From Candidatus Atribacteria bacterium (GTDB lineage: Bacteria > Atribacterota > Atribacteria > Atribacterales > Atribacteraceae), in assembly GCA_018056205.1 (NCBI GenBank), contig JAGPGC010000012.1, forward strand, positions 1 to 16,036: a DNA stretch of 16,036 nt. Direction: 5' to 3'. Made by a program: the position numbers and the translations under genes. The number at the start of each line of letters is the position of its first letter. Within the stretch, counting starts at the first letter, position 1. This document shows, one piece after another, positions 7,237-14,902 of the stretch. The notes under the pieces were generated by a model. That model had not been told where the DNA came from, did not search any database, and worked only from the letters and a program-made list of their open reading frames with translations.

Positions 7237-8505
7237 ATGACTACAAGTCAAAGCTATAACCCATACGAAAACATGTTGCAATTACTCGATTCTGCTGCTG
7301 AGCAACTTGGATTGGACCTTGATGACTATATTTCTCTTCGTTATCCGGAAAGAGAACTTACCGTTTCCCTCCCGGTTGAAATGGAAAATGGACATATAGA
7401 AATGTTCACTGGTTATCGAGTTCAACATTCCAGTAGCAGAGGTCCATGCAAAGGAGGACTTCGATATTCACCTGATGTAACCATTGATGAAGTAAAGGCT
7501 TTGGCTGCCTGGATGACGTGGAAATGTGCAGTAGTTAATATTCCTTACGGTGGAGCCAAAGGGGCAGTTCGGTGTGATCCTTCAAAATTATCAAGAAATG
7601 AACTCATGAAGATAACCCGGCGTTACACTGCTATGATTCTTCCTTTAATCGGTCCAGAAAAAGATATCCCAGCTCCTGATATCAATACCGACCCTGATGT
7701 AATGGGTTGGATTATGGACACTTATAGTATGTTTAAGGGTTTCTGTGTACCGGGGGTTGTAACCGGTAAACCAATCGAAATCGGTGGATCATTAGGAAGA
7801 AAAGAAGCAACCGGTAGTGGTGTCACTTTTATTACCAATGAAATAGCCAAAAAAATGAATATCGATTTAACTCATTCATCGGTAGCGGTTCAAGGTTTTG
7901 GTAATGTAGGTCAAGCTGTGGCTTATCTTTTAGATAGAGAGGGTTGTTGTATTGTGGCGGTAAGTGATATAAGTGGGTCTTTTTTTAAAAAAGAAGGCCT
8001 TAATATTCCAGAAATGATAGAATATACCAATCATCATCCTCATCATCTTCTTGAGGGTTATACTGCTCCTGGAGTAGTTGCTATCACTAACCAAGATCTT
8101 TTAAGCCTCAAAGTCGATTTCCTCATTCCGGCTGCCAAAGAAAATCAAATTACCTCTGAAAATGCAGATAAAATTCAGGCTAAAGTTATCGTGGAAGCTG
8201 CTAATGGACCAACCACTTTTAATGCTGATAAGATTTTAAATGAAAAAAATATTATTGTTGTTCCAGATATCTTGGCTAACGCAGGGGGAGTTGTTGTATC
8301 TTATTTTGAATGGGTTCAAAATATCCAATCTTTAATGTGGGATGAAAATGAAGTAAATGCTCTCCTTTTAAAAATCATGAGCAAGGCGTTTAATGAAGTT
8401 TGGGATCTTCATATGCAATACCATACTTCCTTACGAATGGCAGCCTATATGTTAGCACTTAATCGCGTTGTAAGAGCAAAAAAAATGAGGGGAATTTTCC
8501 CTTGA
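7237..8505 (+). CDS. gdhA: Glutamate dehydrogenase (Glu/Leu/Phe/Val dehydrogenase family)
   Basis: A 422-residue enzyme from the ATG at 7237. It interconverts glutamate with 2-oxoglutarate and ammonia using NAD(P). The active-site set of the hexameric family is complete: Lys72 (PCKGG), Lys96 (TWKCA), Lys108 (PYGGAKGA) and Asp148 (PAPDINT). The spacing between these four is identical to that of Lys89, Lys113, Lys125 and Asp165 in the well-studied clostridial enzyme. The usual GGAKGG is GGAKGA here. The Rossmann domain shows VQGFGNVGQAVAYLL (GFGNVG at 220-225), and the C-terminal half has ANGPTT and VVPDILANAGGVVVSYFEW. Cofactor preference cannot be read reliably. It has its own promoter and a 211-base gap to the methyltransferase gene, so it is probably a separate unit. 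It could still serve nitrogen handling for that cluster. Confidence 0.95.
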   Translation: MTTSQSYNPYENMLQLLDSAAEQLGLDLDDYISLRYPERELTVSLPVEMENGHIEMFTGYRVQHSSSRGPCKGGLRYSPDVTIDEVKALAAWMTWKCAVVNIPYGGAKGAVRCDPSKLSRNELMKITRRYTAMILPLIGPEKDIPAPDINTDPDVMGWIMDTYSMFKGFCVPGVVTGKPIEIGGSLGRKEATGSGVTFITNEIAKKMNIDLTHSSVAVQGFGNVGQAVAYLLDREGCCIVAVSDISGSFFKKEGLNIPEMIEYTNHHPHHLLEGYTAPGVVAITNQDLLSLKVDFLIPAAKENQITSENADKIQAKVIVEAANGPTTFNADKILNEKNIIVVPDILANAGGVVVSYFEWVQNIQSLMWDENEVNALLLKIMSKAFNEVWDLHMQYHTSLRMAAYMLALNRVVRAKKMRGIFP

Positions 8506-8716
8506 AAATAAATTGGGGAGCTACTTATAAGATAAAATATGTTTTATTTCATAAAAAAGGATACTTAAGGTAAAATTAAAAGTACAAAATTCACTTTCTT
8601 ATTTTAGTAAGGGGTGAAGAGCAGTATATTTTATTGTTTATTGAATAGGAATTAAAAAATTTTTTACCAAAGTAAAATAGTTGGAAAAATTTTAAAAGAT
8701 CGAAAAAGGAAAACTT

Positions 8717-10156
8717 ATGCAGTTAACTGATTTGAAAGTTCTTTCTGAGAATGAAATACTGGCTATTCATAAAAATTCCTTGGTTATTCTTGAATCGATT
8801 GGTCTTCGTGTCGAAAGCGAAAAAATTCTCGATTTATTACAAGAAAATGGTTGCCAAGTTGACTTTAAAAATAAACGGGTAAGGTTTCCAGCTAATATTG
8901 TCGAAAAATGTTTGTTAACTGTCCCCAAACAAATTCCTATTTATCAACGAGATGGAAATCTTGCTTTTATTTTAGGGGATGGAGGGCAGTATTGCGTAAG
9001 TGGCCATAATGCGGTTTTTGTTCTTGAAGACGAAACCGGTAAACGCCGCGACTCAACTGTTAAAGACGTTGAGAATTTTGCCATCCTTTCTGATAAGCTT
9101 TCCGAAGTTGATATGGTAGGGGTTCCAGTTATGCCTCAAGACGTAACTCCTCAAACCACTCTGCTTTATGCGATTCAAACGATCCTTGAAAATTCCCTAA
9201 AACCAATCTTTTTTTCTTCAGAAAGTGAAATGATTAATCAAGCAGTTATTGATATGGGTAAAGTTGTTACCGGAAAAGAAAATTTGAATGGTTGTTCACC
9301 AATAATTAGCCAACTCTCAACCACTAGTCCACTTTATTGGGAAAAAGGAGCGGCTGAAGCCCTTTATATTGTTTCCCAGGAGGGGATTCCACTTGACCTC
9401 CTCCCTCAACCAATAGCTGGGGTAACCGCACCTTACACTTTAGCAGGTTTATTGACAGTTCATAATACTGAGGTCCTCTCTGGAATAGTTATATCACAAC
9501 TGATTCGCCCTGGAACTCCGATTATTTATGGTGCTGCCTGGACAACCTATGAAATGAAACAAGCCAATGTTTTAATTGGGAGACCGGAGTCCTCTTTACT
9601 TAGAGTTGCCGGTGCTCAAATGGCACACTATTACAATATCCCCAGCCACACAACTGCCCCAGATAACGATGCCAATTTACTTGATGAACAAGCGGCCTGG
9701 GAAAAAATGCTCTCAACCCTTGCCGGTATCATTGGTACCAATGATATGATTGTCAACTTAGGAATGTTTGGAACGGGTATGACAATTAGTCTTGAACAAT
9801 TAATTATGGATAACGAGATGTGCCGAATCGCTAAACGATTCCGTCGGGGGATCGAAGTCAATAAAGATACGCTGGCTCTTGATACTATTCTTCAGGTCGG
9901 GCCAAGAGGCGAATTCCTTACCTCAGAACACACCCTTCATCATTTACGGAGCGGAGAGCATGTGTCTCTCGATGTTTCAAATGGAGCGAATTACGAAGTT
10001 TGGAAACAAAAGGGTTCAAAAAATAGTACTAAAAAAGCCTCGGATATAGTATCATCTATCCTCCACTATGGTTGCCAAAATCCACTTCCCACCGATCAAC
10101 AAAAAGAAATTCATTCGATTATCAACCAATATGAAAAAAGGATGGGTTTAAGATAG
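8717..10156 (+). CDS. MttB-superfamily (trimethylamine methyltransferase-like) protein, non-pyrrolysine
   Basis: A 479-residue protein of the MttB family, which moves a methyl group from a methylated amine to a corrinoid protein. Family marks are VSGHNAVFVLEDETGKRRDSTVKDVENFAILSDKL (about 94-128), QPIAGVTAPYTLAG (231-244), and a C-terminal stretch about 320-416 with DEQAAWEKMLSTLAGI, GMTISLEQLIMDNEM, RRGIEVNKDTLALD and GPRGEFLTSEHTLHHLRSGEH. No in-frame TAG interrupts it, so it is of the pyrrolysine-free type. Characterised members of that type demethylate quaternary amines such as glycine betaine, proline betaine or carnitine. AAGGA lies ahead of the ATG. It heads the operon with the isomerase-like protein and a Pot-type importer. 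No corrinoid protein is nearby, which is unusual. The family is sure; the substrate is unknown. Confidence 0.92.
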   Translation: MQLTDLKVLSENEILAIHKNSLVILESIGLRVESEKILDLLQENGCQVDFKNKRVRFPANIVEKCLLTVPKQIPIYQRDGNLAFILGDGGQYCVSGHNAVFVLEDETGKRRDSTVKDVENFAILSDKLSEVDMVGVPVMPQDVTPQTTLLYAIQTILENSLKPIFFSSESEMINQAVIDMGKVVTGKENLNGCSPIISQLSTTSPLYWEKGAAEALYIVSQEGIPLDLLPQPIAGVTAPYTLAGLLTVHNTEVLSGIVISQLIRPGTPIIYGAAWTTYEMKQANVLIGRPESSLLRVAGAQMAHYYNIPSHTTAPDNDANLLDEQAAWEKMLSTLAGIIGTNDMIVNLGMFGTGMTISLEQLIMDNEMCRIAKRFRRGIEVNKDTLALDTILQVGPRGEFLTSEHTLHHLRSGEHVSLDVSNGANYEVWKQKGSKNSTKKASDIVSSILHYGCQNPLPTDQQKEIHSIINQYEKRMGLR

Positions 10157-10204
10157 ATTAAACCATAGAAGATCGTTTTAAAATTTAGTTAAAAAGGAGA
10201 AAAT

Positions 10205-11506
10205 ATGATTCCCCGGATAGGATTAGTTGGGATGGCAGGGCCTTTAGAAGTTGGTTTTTCAGAAACTCCTTCAATTCTCCTGAGAATGAAAAATCAATTA
10301 GAAAAAATTGCTCCTGTTCTAACCAATCTGAATATTTTATATGACCTCCAAACCGTTCAAAATGCCGCAAATTTTTTCGCCAATCATGATTTTGATCTTC
10401 TTTGCGTGGGGGTAGGAACCTGGAGCGAAGATCACTATCTACTTGATTTTTTGGAATATTATAATAAACCAGTTGTTCTTTGGGCTTTACCAGCTGTTGA
10501 GTCTGGCTCACTTTGTGGTGTTCAACAAATTTGTTGTGTTTTAAAAGAATTAGATAAGCCTTATTTTTATGTTTATGGAGAACCAGAAGATATTAAAGTT
10601 CATCAAAAAATTCACGAAATTAGTATGGCTGTGGCACTTTTGAACTATCTTCGCCGTTCACGTATCGGAGTAATTGGTGGGCGAGTAAAGGGGATGACTG
10701 AAATTGCTTATGATGAACTTGAAATTAAGGCGAAAACCGGCGTTCGTATCGTAAATCTTGATGATGATGAACTTACCGAATCAGTCATAAATGCTGATCG
10801 GCTCTCTGCTAGTGAGCTTTGGAATATAGTTAGACAAAAGGTCGGGATGATAACGGTTGATAACCAAACCGGTATTGATGCCCTCTGTTATTATCTTGGT
10901 TTAAAAAAATTGATAAACCAATATGGATTAGAAGGAATATGCATAAAATGCTATCCAAGATATATGGGAAAAGTTTGTCTGGCCTATTCGCTCCTTGCTG
11001 AGGAGGGAATAGTAGGAGGTTGTGAAGGCGACGTCAATAATACTGTTGCCATGAAAATCCTTTTTAACTTAACCGGAAAACCGGTTCACAATACCGATCT
11101 TCTTTATCCTGATCCAGGATCTCAAACTATTTTATTTTCTCATTGCGGTTCGGGAGGTTTCAGCGTTGCAAATGAACCAACTCAAATTCAGCTTTCACCA
11201 GTTCGCTTGTTAAATCAAGGAGTTTGTGCCTTGTTTCCAGCCAAAACGGGCATTGTTACTCTGGTTAACTTGGTAGGAAGGAGAGGAACTTTTCGAATGT
11301 CAGCTATAACCGGAGAAGCGATAGAATGTGGGATGGAATTCCCGGGGAATCCACTAAAAGTTCGCTTTAATCGTTCATTAGAAGATTTAAATGAAGAAAT
11401 TGCCTCAAAAGGGATTGGACATCATTGGATGGCCGGTTATGGAGATGTTCGTAAAGAGCTTGAATATTTTTGTTCTTTAAATAAGATTCAATATTATTCG
11501 CTATAA
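10205..11506 (+). CDS. L-fucose/L-arabinose isomerase-fold protein
   Basis: A 433-residue cytoplasmic protein (no signal peptide). The N-terminal part is Rossmann-like (IGLVGMAGP at 5-13, LLCVGVGTWSED at 65-76, RIGVIGGRVKGM at 153-164). The C-terminal part matches fucose-isomerase-like proteins: CEGDVNNTVAM (273-283), HNTDLLYPDPGSQTILFSHCG (295-315) and a final GHHWMAGYGDVRKELEYFC (405-423). Glu274, Asp298 and His406/His407 match the Mn-binding Glu337, Asp361 and His528 of E. coli FucI; the Glu-Asp spacing of 24 is the same. It may therefore be an active metal-dependent aldose-ketose isomerase or a relative with a new substrate. It is shorter than FucI (433 against about 590 residues), as is normal for this subgroup. 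AAGGAGA precedes the ATG. It lies 48 bases after the methyltransferase gene, in the same operon. Confidence 0.85.
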   Translation: MIPRIGLVGMAGPLEVGFSETPSILLRMKNQLEKIAPVLTNLNILYDLQTVQNAANFFANHDFDLLCVGVGTWSEDHYLLDFLEYYNKPVVLWALPAVESGSLCGVQQICCVLKELDKPYFYVYGEPEDIKVHQKIHEISMAVALLNYLRRSRIGVIGGRVKGMTEIAYDELEIKAKTGVRIVNLDDDELTESVINADRLSASELWNIVRQKVGMITVDNQTGIDALCYYLGLKKLINQYGLEGICIKCYPRYMGKVCLAYSLLAEEGIVGGCEGDVNNTVAMKILFNLTGKPVHNTDLLYPDPGSQTILFSHCGSGGFSVANEPTQIQLSPVRLLNQGVCALFPAKTGIVTLVNLVGRRGTFRMSAITGEAIECGMEFPGNPLKVRFNRSLEDLNEEIASKGIGHHWMAGYGDVRKELEYFCSLNKIQYYSL

Positions 11507-11571
11507 ATGTTTTATTTATGGTTATTTTTAAATCAAAAAATTTTCCAATATGATCGAAATTATTTTTAAAT

Positions 11572-11578
11572 GGGAGGG
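11572..11578 (+). promoter_or_regulatory. Ribosome binding site that fixes the binding-protein start
   Basis: GGGAGGG lies seven bases before the ATG at 11586. The in-frame ATG at 11550 would place this site inside the gene, add 12 residues (MIEIIFKWEGSS) ahead of the signal peptide, and has no good site of its own. Confidence 0.8.
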
Positions 11579-11585
11579 ATCGTCA

Positions 11586-12653
11586 ATGTATAAGCAAAAA
11601 TATTTTACTCTTCTTTTAATTATGGTATTTCTAACGGTCGGTTTATTATTTAGCATTGCCTTTGCTCAAGAAACTCTAAACATTCTTTGCTTCCAAGGAT
11701 ATACCGAAGACGCCTGGGTCAAGGAGTTTGAAAGACAAACTGGTGCAAAAGTAAATGCTACTTACTCTGGTATGGTTGAAGAAATGTTCACCAAAGCTGC
11801 TGCAGGTGGTGGTCAGTATGACCTGGTCTCTATCGACTGCGGTTCGGTTCAGAGATATTACGAAAACAATCTTCTTCAGCCAATTGATTTGAGTAAAATT
11901 CCTAATTGGGCAAACGTAAGCCAAAAATTTAAAGATATTGACTTCACTATATTCGATGGGAAACCTTATCATGTCTCTTTTGTTTGGGGTTCGAATAATG
12001 TAGTGTATAACAAAGATGCCGTAGGTGAATTACCCAATACCTGGTCGGTCTTATGGGACCCCAAATATAAAGGTCAGGTTTCAATTACCGACGAAGCCAA
12101 TAATAATGTTGTCACGGCAGCTATTGCCCTCGGTTTCCCTGATCCTTACAATCTCACTGAAGACCAATTCAAACAAGTCAAGGAAAAACTCATAGAAATT
12201 AAAAGAAATCTACGAACCCTTACCGTTGGATTTGACTCAGAAAAAAGCGTTCTTGGTTCTGGGGAAACCAATCTTAGTATTTCTGGTTATGACTCCGGGC
12301 TTATTCTTTATCTCCGGGATGAGTTGAAAATGAATGTAGGTCGCCTTATGCCAAAGGAAGGTATTTATGTTTGGGCTGATGGTTGGGTTATTTTAAAGGA
12401 TGCAAAAAATTCAGACTTGGCACATAAATGGATTGACTTTATGTTATCAGATTTTGGCCAAAAAGAAGTAGCTAAATTTATGGGATTTGGAGCGGTAACC
12501 CCAGCAGCGAAAGAAGTCCTTGATCCTGATATCGTAAAGATGTGTTGCTATGACGATATTGATAAAGTTCCAGTTCCAGTCTTTTTAATGAAAAATCCAG
12601 AGAATTTTGAAGCTCGGGTGAACCTTTGGAATGAAGTTAAAGCAACACCCTAG
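11586..12653 (+). CDS. potD: Extracellular solute-binding protein, spermidine/putrescine (PotD) type
   Basis: A 355-residue periplasmic binding protein. The signal peptide is MYKQKY, a hydrophobic run to about residue 24, then AFA followed by Q at 27/28. The body follows PotD order: LNILCFQGYTEDAWVKEFERQTG, GQYDLVSIDCGSVQRYYENNLLQPID, WSVLWDPKYKGQVSITDEAN, and MPKEGIYVWADGWVILKDAKNSDLAHKWIDFML. The W-x-D ligand motif of PotD (FWMD in E. coli) is kept as Trp263-Ala-Asp265. A second polyamine-contact acidic site (TDDAREVF in E. coli) reads TDEANNNVV, losing a Glu. The aromatic WTE near the N-terminus reads FQGYTE. So the ligand is probably cationic but may not be a polyamine; a quaternary amine would fit the neighbouring methyltransferase. 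It lies 79 bases after the isomerase-like gene. Confidence 0.9.
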   Translation: MYKQKYFTLLLIMVFLTVGLLFSIAFAQETLNILCFQGYTEDAWVKEFERQTGAKVNATYSGMVEEMFTKAAAGGGQYDLVSIDCGSVQRYYENNLLQPIDLSKIPNWANVSQKFKDIDFTIFDGKPYHVSFVWGSNNVVYNKDAVGELPNTWSVLWDPKYKGQVSITDEANNNVVTAAIALGFPDPYNLTEDQFKQVKEKLIEIKRNLRTLTVGFDSEKSVLGSGETNLSISGYDSGLILYLRDELKMNVGRLMPKEGIYVWADGWVILKDAKNSDLAHKWIDFMLSDFGQKEVAKFMGFGAVTPAAKEVLDPDIVKMCCYDDIDKVPVPVFLMKNPENFEARVNLWNEVKATP

Positions 12654-12671
12654 TCAACAAAGAAGTAAGGG

Positions 12672-12712
12672 GGGAAAGGGGAATATTAAATTGGGAAATA
12701 TTCTCTTTTCCC
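12672..12712 (+). terminator. Strong hairpin between the binding-protein and ATPase genes
   Basis: Left arm 12672-12687 (GGGAAAGGGGAATATT) pairs over all 16 positions with 12697-12712 (AATATTCTCTTTTCCC), with two G-U pairs and a 9-base loop. It begins 18 bases after the potD-like stop. No clean T-run follows (TTGCCAATTTC), so it may be a partial terminator or attenuator, or a 3' stabiliser that raises binding-protein mRNA over the downstream genes, as in other ABC operons. Confidence 0.6.
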
Positions 12713-12894
12713 TTGCCAATTTCAGTAAGTAGAATCAATAAGTTTATTTTTTTATCTTGATCTCAATAGTACAAAATAAGATAAAGATAAAATAGTTTTT
12801 ATATTTTTTTTATTAAGCAACATTAGATTTCTTAACAAATCATTGCATTGTATGAAAATTTATTGAACAAACACTTTCCAAACCGAGGTTTTGA

Positions 12895-14031
12895 GTGAGC
12901 AACCAAAAGACCGAAATACAACTCATTAACCTTACCAAGAAATTTGGTAATATTATTGCTGTTCAAGATGTTAATTTAGAGATTTATCACGGAGAGTTTT
13001 TCTCTTTACTTGGGCCATCTGGTTGTGGTAAAACTACTACATTACGTATGATCGCTGGCCTTGAAGAACCTACTGAGGGAGAAATTTACCTGGCTGGAGA
13101 AGACGTTACCTATAAGCCTGCTCATTTGCGTAATGTAAATACTGTCTTTCAGGACTATGCTCTTTTTCCTCATATGACCGTTGCAGAAAATATCTATTTC
13201 CCTTTAAAAATGAAAAAGATGAAATATTCTAATGCTCGATCAATGATCGAAGAAGCTCTTACTCTGGTAAACATGACAGGATTTGGTAAACGTTATCCCC
13301 AACAACTTTCGGGTGGACAACGCCAACGGATTGCCTTAGCACGATCATTGGTTAATCGTCCCCGTGCTCTTTTACTCGACGAACCTTTAGGAGCATTGGA
13401 TTTTAAACTCCGAATTGCCATGCAAAAAGTACTAAAAGATATTCAAAAAAATGTTGATATTACATTTATCTATGTAACCCATGATCAAACCGAAGCAATC
13501 ACCATGTCCGATCGAATCTGTGTCATGAAAGATGGGGTAATACACCAAATTGGTACTCCTGATGAAATTTATAATTTTCCTGCCTCTCCTTTTGTTGCCA
13601 GTTTTATTGGTGATATGAATTTCCTTGAAGGTCAAGTCATTCAAAAAGGAGAGGATACCATTTTTATCGATATAGAGGGCAAGCATATTCTCAGTTCGCG
13701 ATTAATGGGAAACTTTTCTTTAGGAGATTCAGTGGTTACTTGTGTTCGGCCGGAAAAAATAGGTTTAGATAAAGTATGTAGAAAAGAGTTTCAGAACAAA
13801 TTCGAGAATCATTTTCAAGCTTCAATCCATAGAATTGTTTTCCGTGGAACTGATTATGAAATTACTCTCAAATTTGGACAATCTGAAATTCGTCTAATAG
13901 AAAGTGCTTCTGAATTTAACGACAAAAAAATAGGTGATCAACTTTTTATTGGCTTTCGGAAAGAAGATGTTATAACCTTTTTAAAAGAATACAAGAAGGT
14001 ATATGACTATGAAACTAACCTTGACAGGTAA
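12895..14031 (+). CDS. potA: ABC transporter ATP-binding protein, spermidine/putrescine (PotA) type
   Basis: A 378-residue importer ATPase. Walker A GPSGCGKTT is at 40-48, Q-loop Gln86 (FQDYALFPHMTVAENI), signature LSGGQRQRIALARSL from 138, Walker B LLLDEPLGALD from 159, and the switch His196 (VTHDQTEA). Residues about 235-365 form the TOBE-type C-terminal domain of the MalK/PotA class (FIGDMNFLEG, CVRPEKIG). It energises uptake through the two permeases that follow. The start is GTG with GAGG six bases upstream. It is preceded by a 241-base gap holding the hairpin and AT-rich DNA with no convincing promoter, so it may depend on read-through from the genes ahead. It overlaps the next permease gene by about 23-29 bases. 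Confidence 0.95.
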   Translation: MSNQKTEIQLINLTKKFGNIIAVQDVNLEIYHGEFFSLLGPSGCGKTTTLRMIAGLEEPTEGEIYLAGEDVTYKPAHLRNVNTVFQDYALFPHMTVAENIYFPLKMKKMKYSNARSMIEEALTLVNMTGFGKRYPQQLSGGQRQRIALARSLVNRPRALLLDEPLGALDFKLRIAMQKVLKDIQKNVDITFIYVTHDQTEAITMSDRICVMKDGVIHQIGTPDEIYNFPASPFVASFIGDMNFLEGQVIQKGEDTIFIDIEGKHILSSRLMGNFSLGDSVVTCVRPEKIGLDKVCRKEFQNKFENHFQASIHRIVFRGTDYEITLKFGQSEIRLIESASEFNDKKIGDQLFIGFRKEDVITFLKEYKKVYDYETNLDR

Positions 14032-14902
14032 TTTGAATACAAGACCAAGAGGGAAGCCATCTTTTTTCTCCAAAACCAAGATTGGGATCCCCATTATTAC
14101 TTGGTTGCTTCTTTTAATTATCATTCCAATCTGTATCATGCTTGTTACCAGCTTCTATATAAAAGAAGGTTCTGTGGTAGTTAAAAAAATTAGCTTAAAA
14201 AATTATTTAGAATTTTTTATAAATCCCATCTACCTTCCCATTTTTTTCCGAACCCTACTCCTGGCACTTTTGGTTTCTCTCACATCAATTTTATTAGGTT
14301 ATCCTTTAGCTTATTTGGTTTCAAGAAAAGTGAAACGCTTCAGAAACCAACTTTATATGTTGGTCATTGTACCTTTATGGGTAAGTTACCTGGTAAGGAT
14401 CGTTGCTTGGCGAACCATATTAGGAAGAGTGGGTGTCCTTAATTCCATTCTTCTTTCATTAAAAATTATCGATGAACCACTTTCCATTTTTATTTATAGC
14501 CCTTTTGCCGTCTATGTTGCTCTTATCTATATCGCTCTTCCCTATGTATTTATTTCTATATTTAATTCTTTAGAAAAAATCCCTCAAAACCTTCTGGATG
14601 CCTCCGCCGATTTGGGTGCTAATAGTTTCAATACCTTCCTTCATGTCATTCTTCCTCTTTCAATGCCGGGAGTGATTAGCGGTTTTACTCTTGCTTTTGT
14701 TATTGCTCTTGGTGATTATATAATTCCCCAGCAATTGGGAGGATTAAACGGATTGATGTTCGGTAATCTCATTGTCACCCAGTTTGGTTATGCTTTCAAC
14801 TGGCCATTAGGGGCTGCATTAGGTTTCATTATGTTTACAGTTGCTGTTGTCATCCTACTTATTTCACAAAAATTTGGTTCATCAGAAGGATTCTTAGAAT
14901 AA
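14003..14902 (+). CDS. potB: ABC transporter permease, spermidine/putrescine (PotB) type
   Basis: A 299-residue inner-membrane protein with about six hydrophobic spans (roughly 30-50, 82-105, 117-137, 165-187, 222-243 and 268-288). The cytoplasmic EAA loop that docks on the ATPase is ASADLGANSFNTFLHVILPLSMPGVISG at about 200-227. The first external loop is long (about 51-80), as usual for this family. It overlaps the ATPase gene end in another frame. GAAGG lies 3 bases before the ATG at 14003 and 9 before the ATG at 14009, so the second may be the true start. It pairs with the next permease to form the channel; the two genes share one base (TAATG). Confidence 0.93.
   Translation: MTMKLTLTGNLNTRPRGKPSFFSKTKIGIPIITWLLLLIIIPICIMLVTSFYIKEGSVVVKKISLKNYLEFFINPIYLPIFFRTLLLALLVSLTSILLGYPLAYLVSRKVKRFRNQLYMLVIVPLWVSYLVRIVAWRTILGRVGVLNSILLSLKIIDEPLSIFIYSPFAVYVALIYIALPYVFISIFNSLEKIPQNLLDASADLGANSFNTFLHVILPLSMPGVISGFTLAFVIALGDYIIPQQLGGLNGLMFGNLIVTQFGYAFNWPLGAALGFIMFTVAVVILLISQKFGSSEGFLE

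Noticed and set aside
8532..8547. AT-only hairpin after the glutamate dehydrogenase gene, ATAAAA-TATG-TTTTAT, as a terminator
   Set aside because: The stem has six A-T pairs only and no T-run follows, so it is too weak to call.
8506..8716. Riboswitch (cobalamin or glycine) ahead of the methyltransferase gene
   Set aside because: No recognisable conserved boxes were seen in this AT-rich stretch, and no promoter pair with good spacing was found either.
8717..10156. Pyrrolysine-containing MttB
   Set aside because: No in-frame TAG occurs inside the gene, and the frame runs without interruption through all family motifs.
10185..10511. Minus-strand 108-residue open frame across the start of the isomerase-like gene
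   Set aside because: It is antisense to a gene with strong family motifs and has no independent support.
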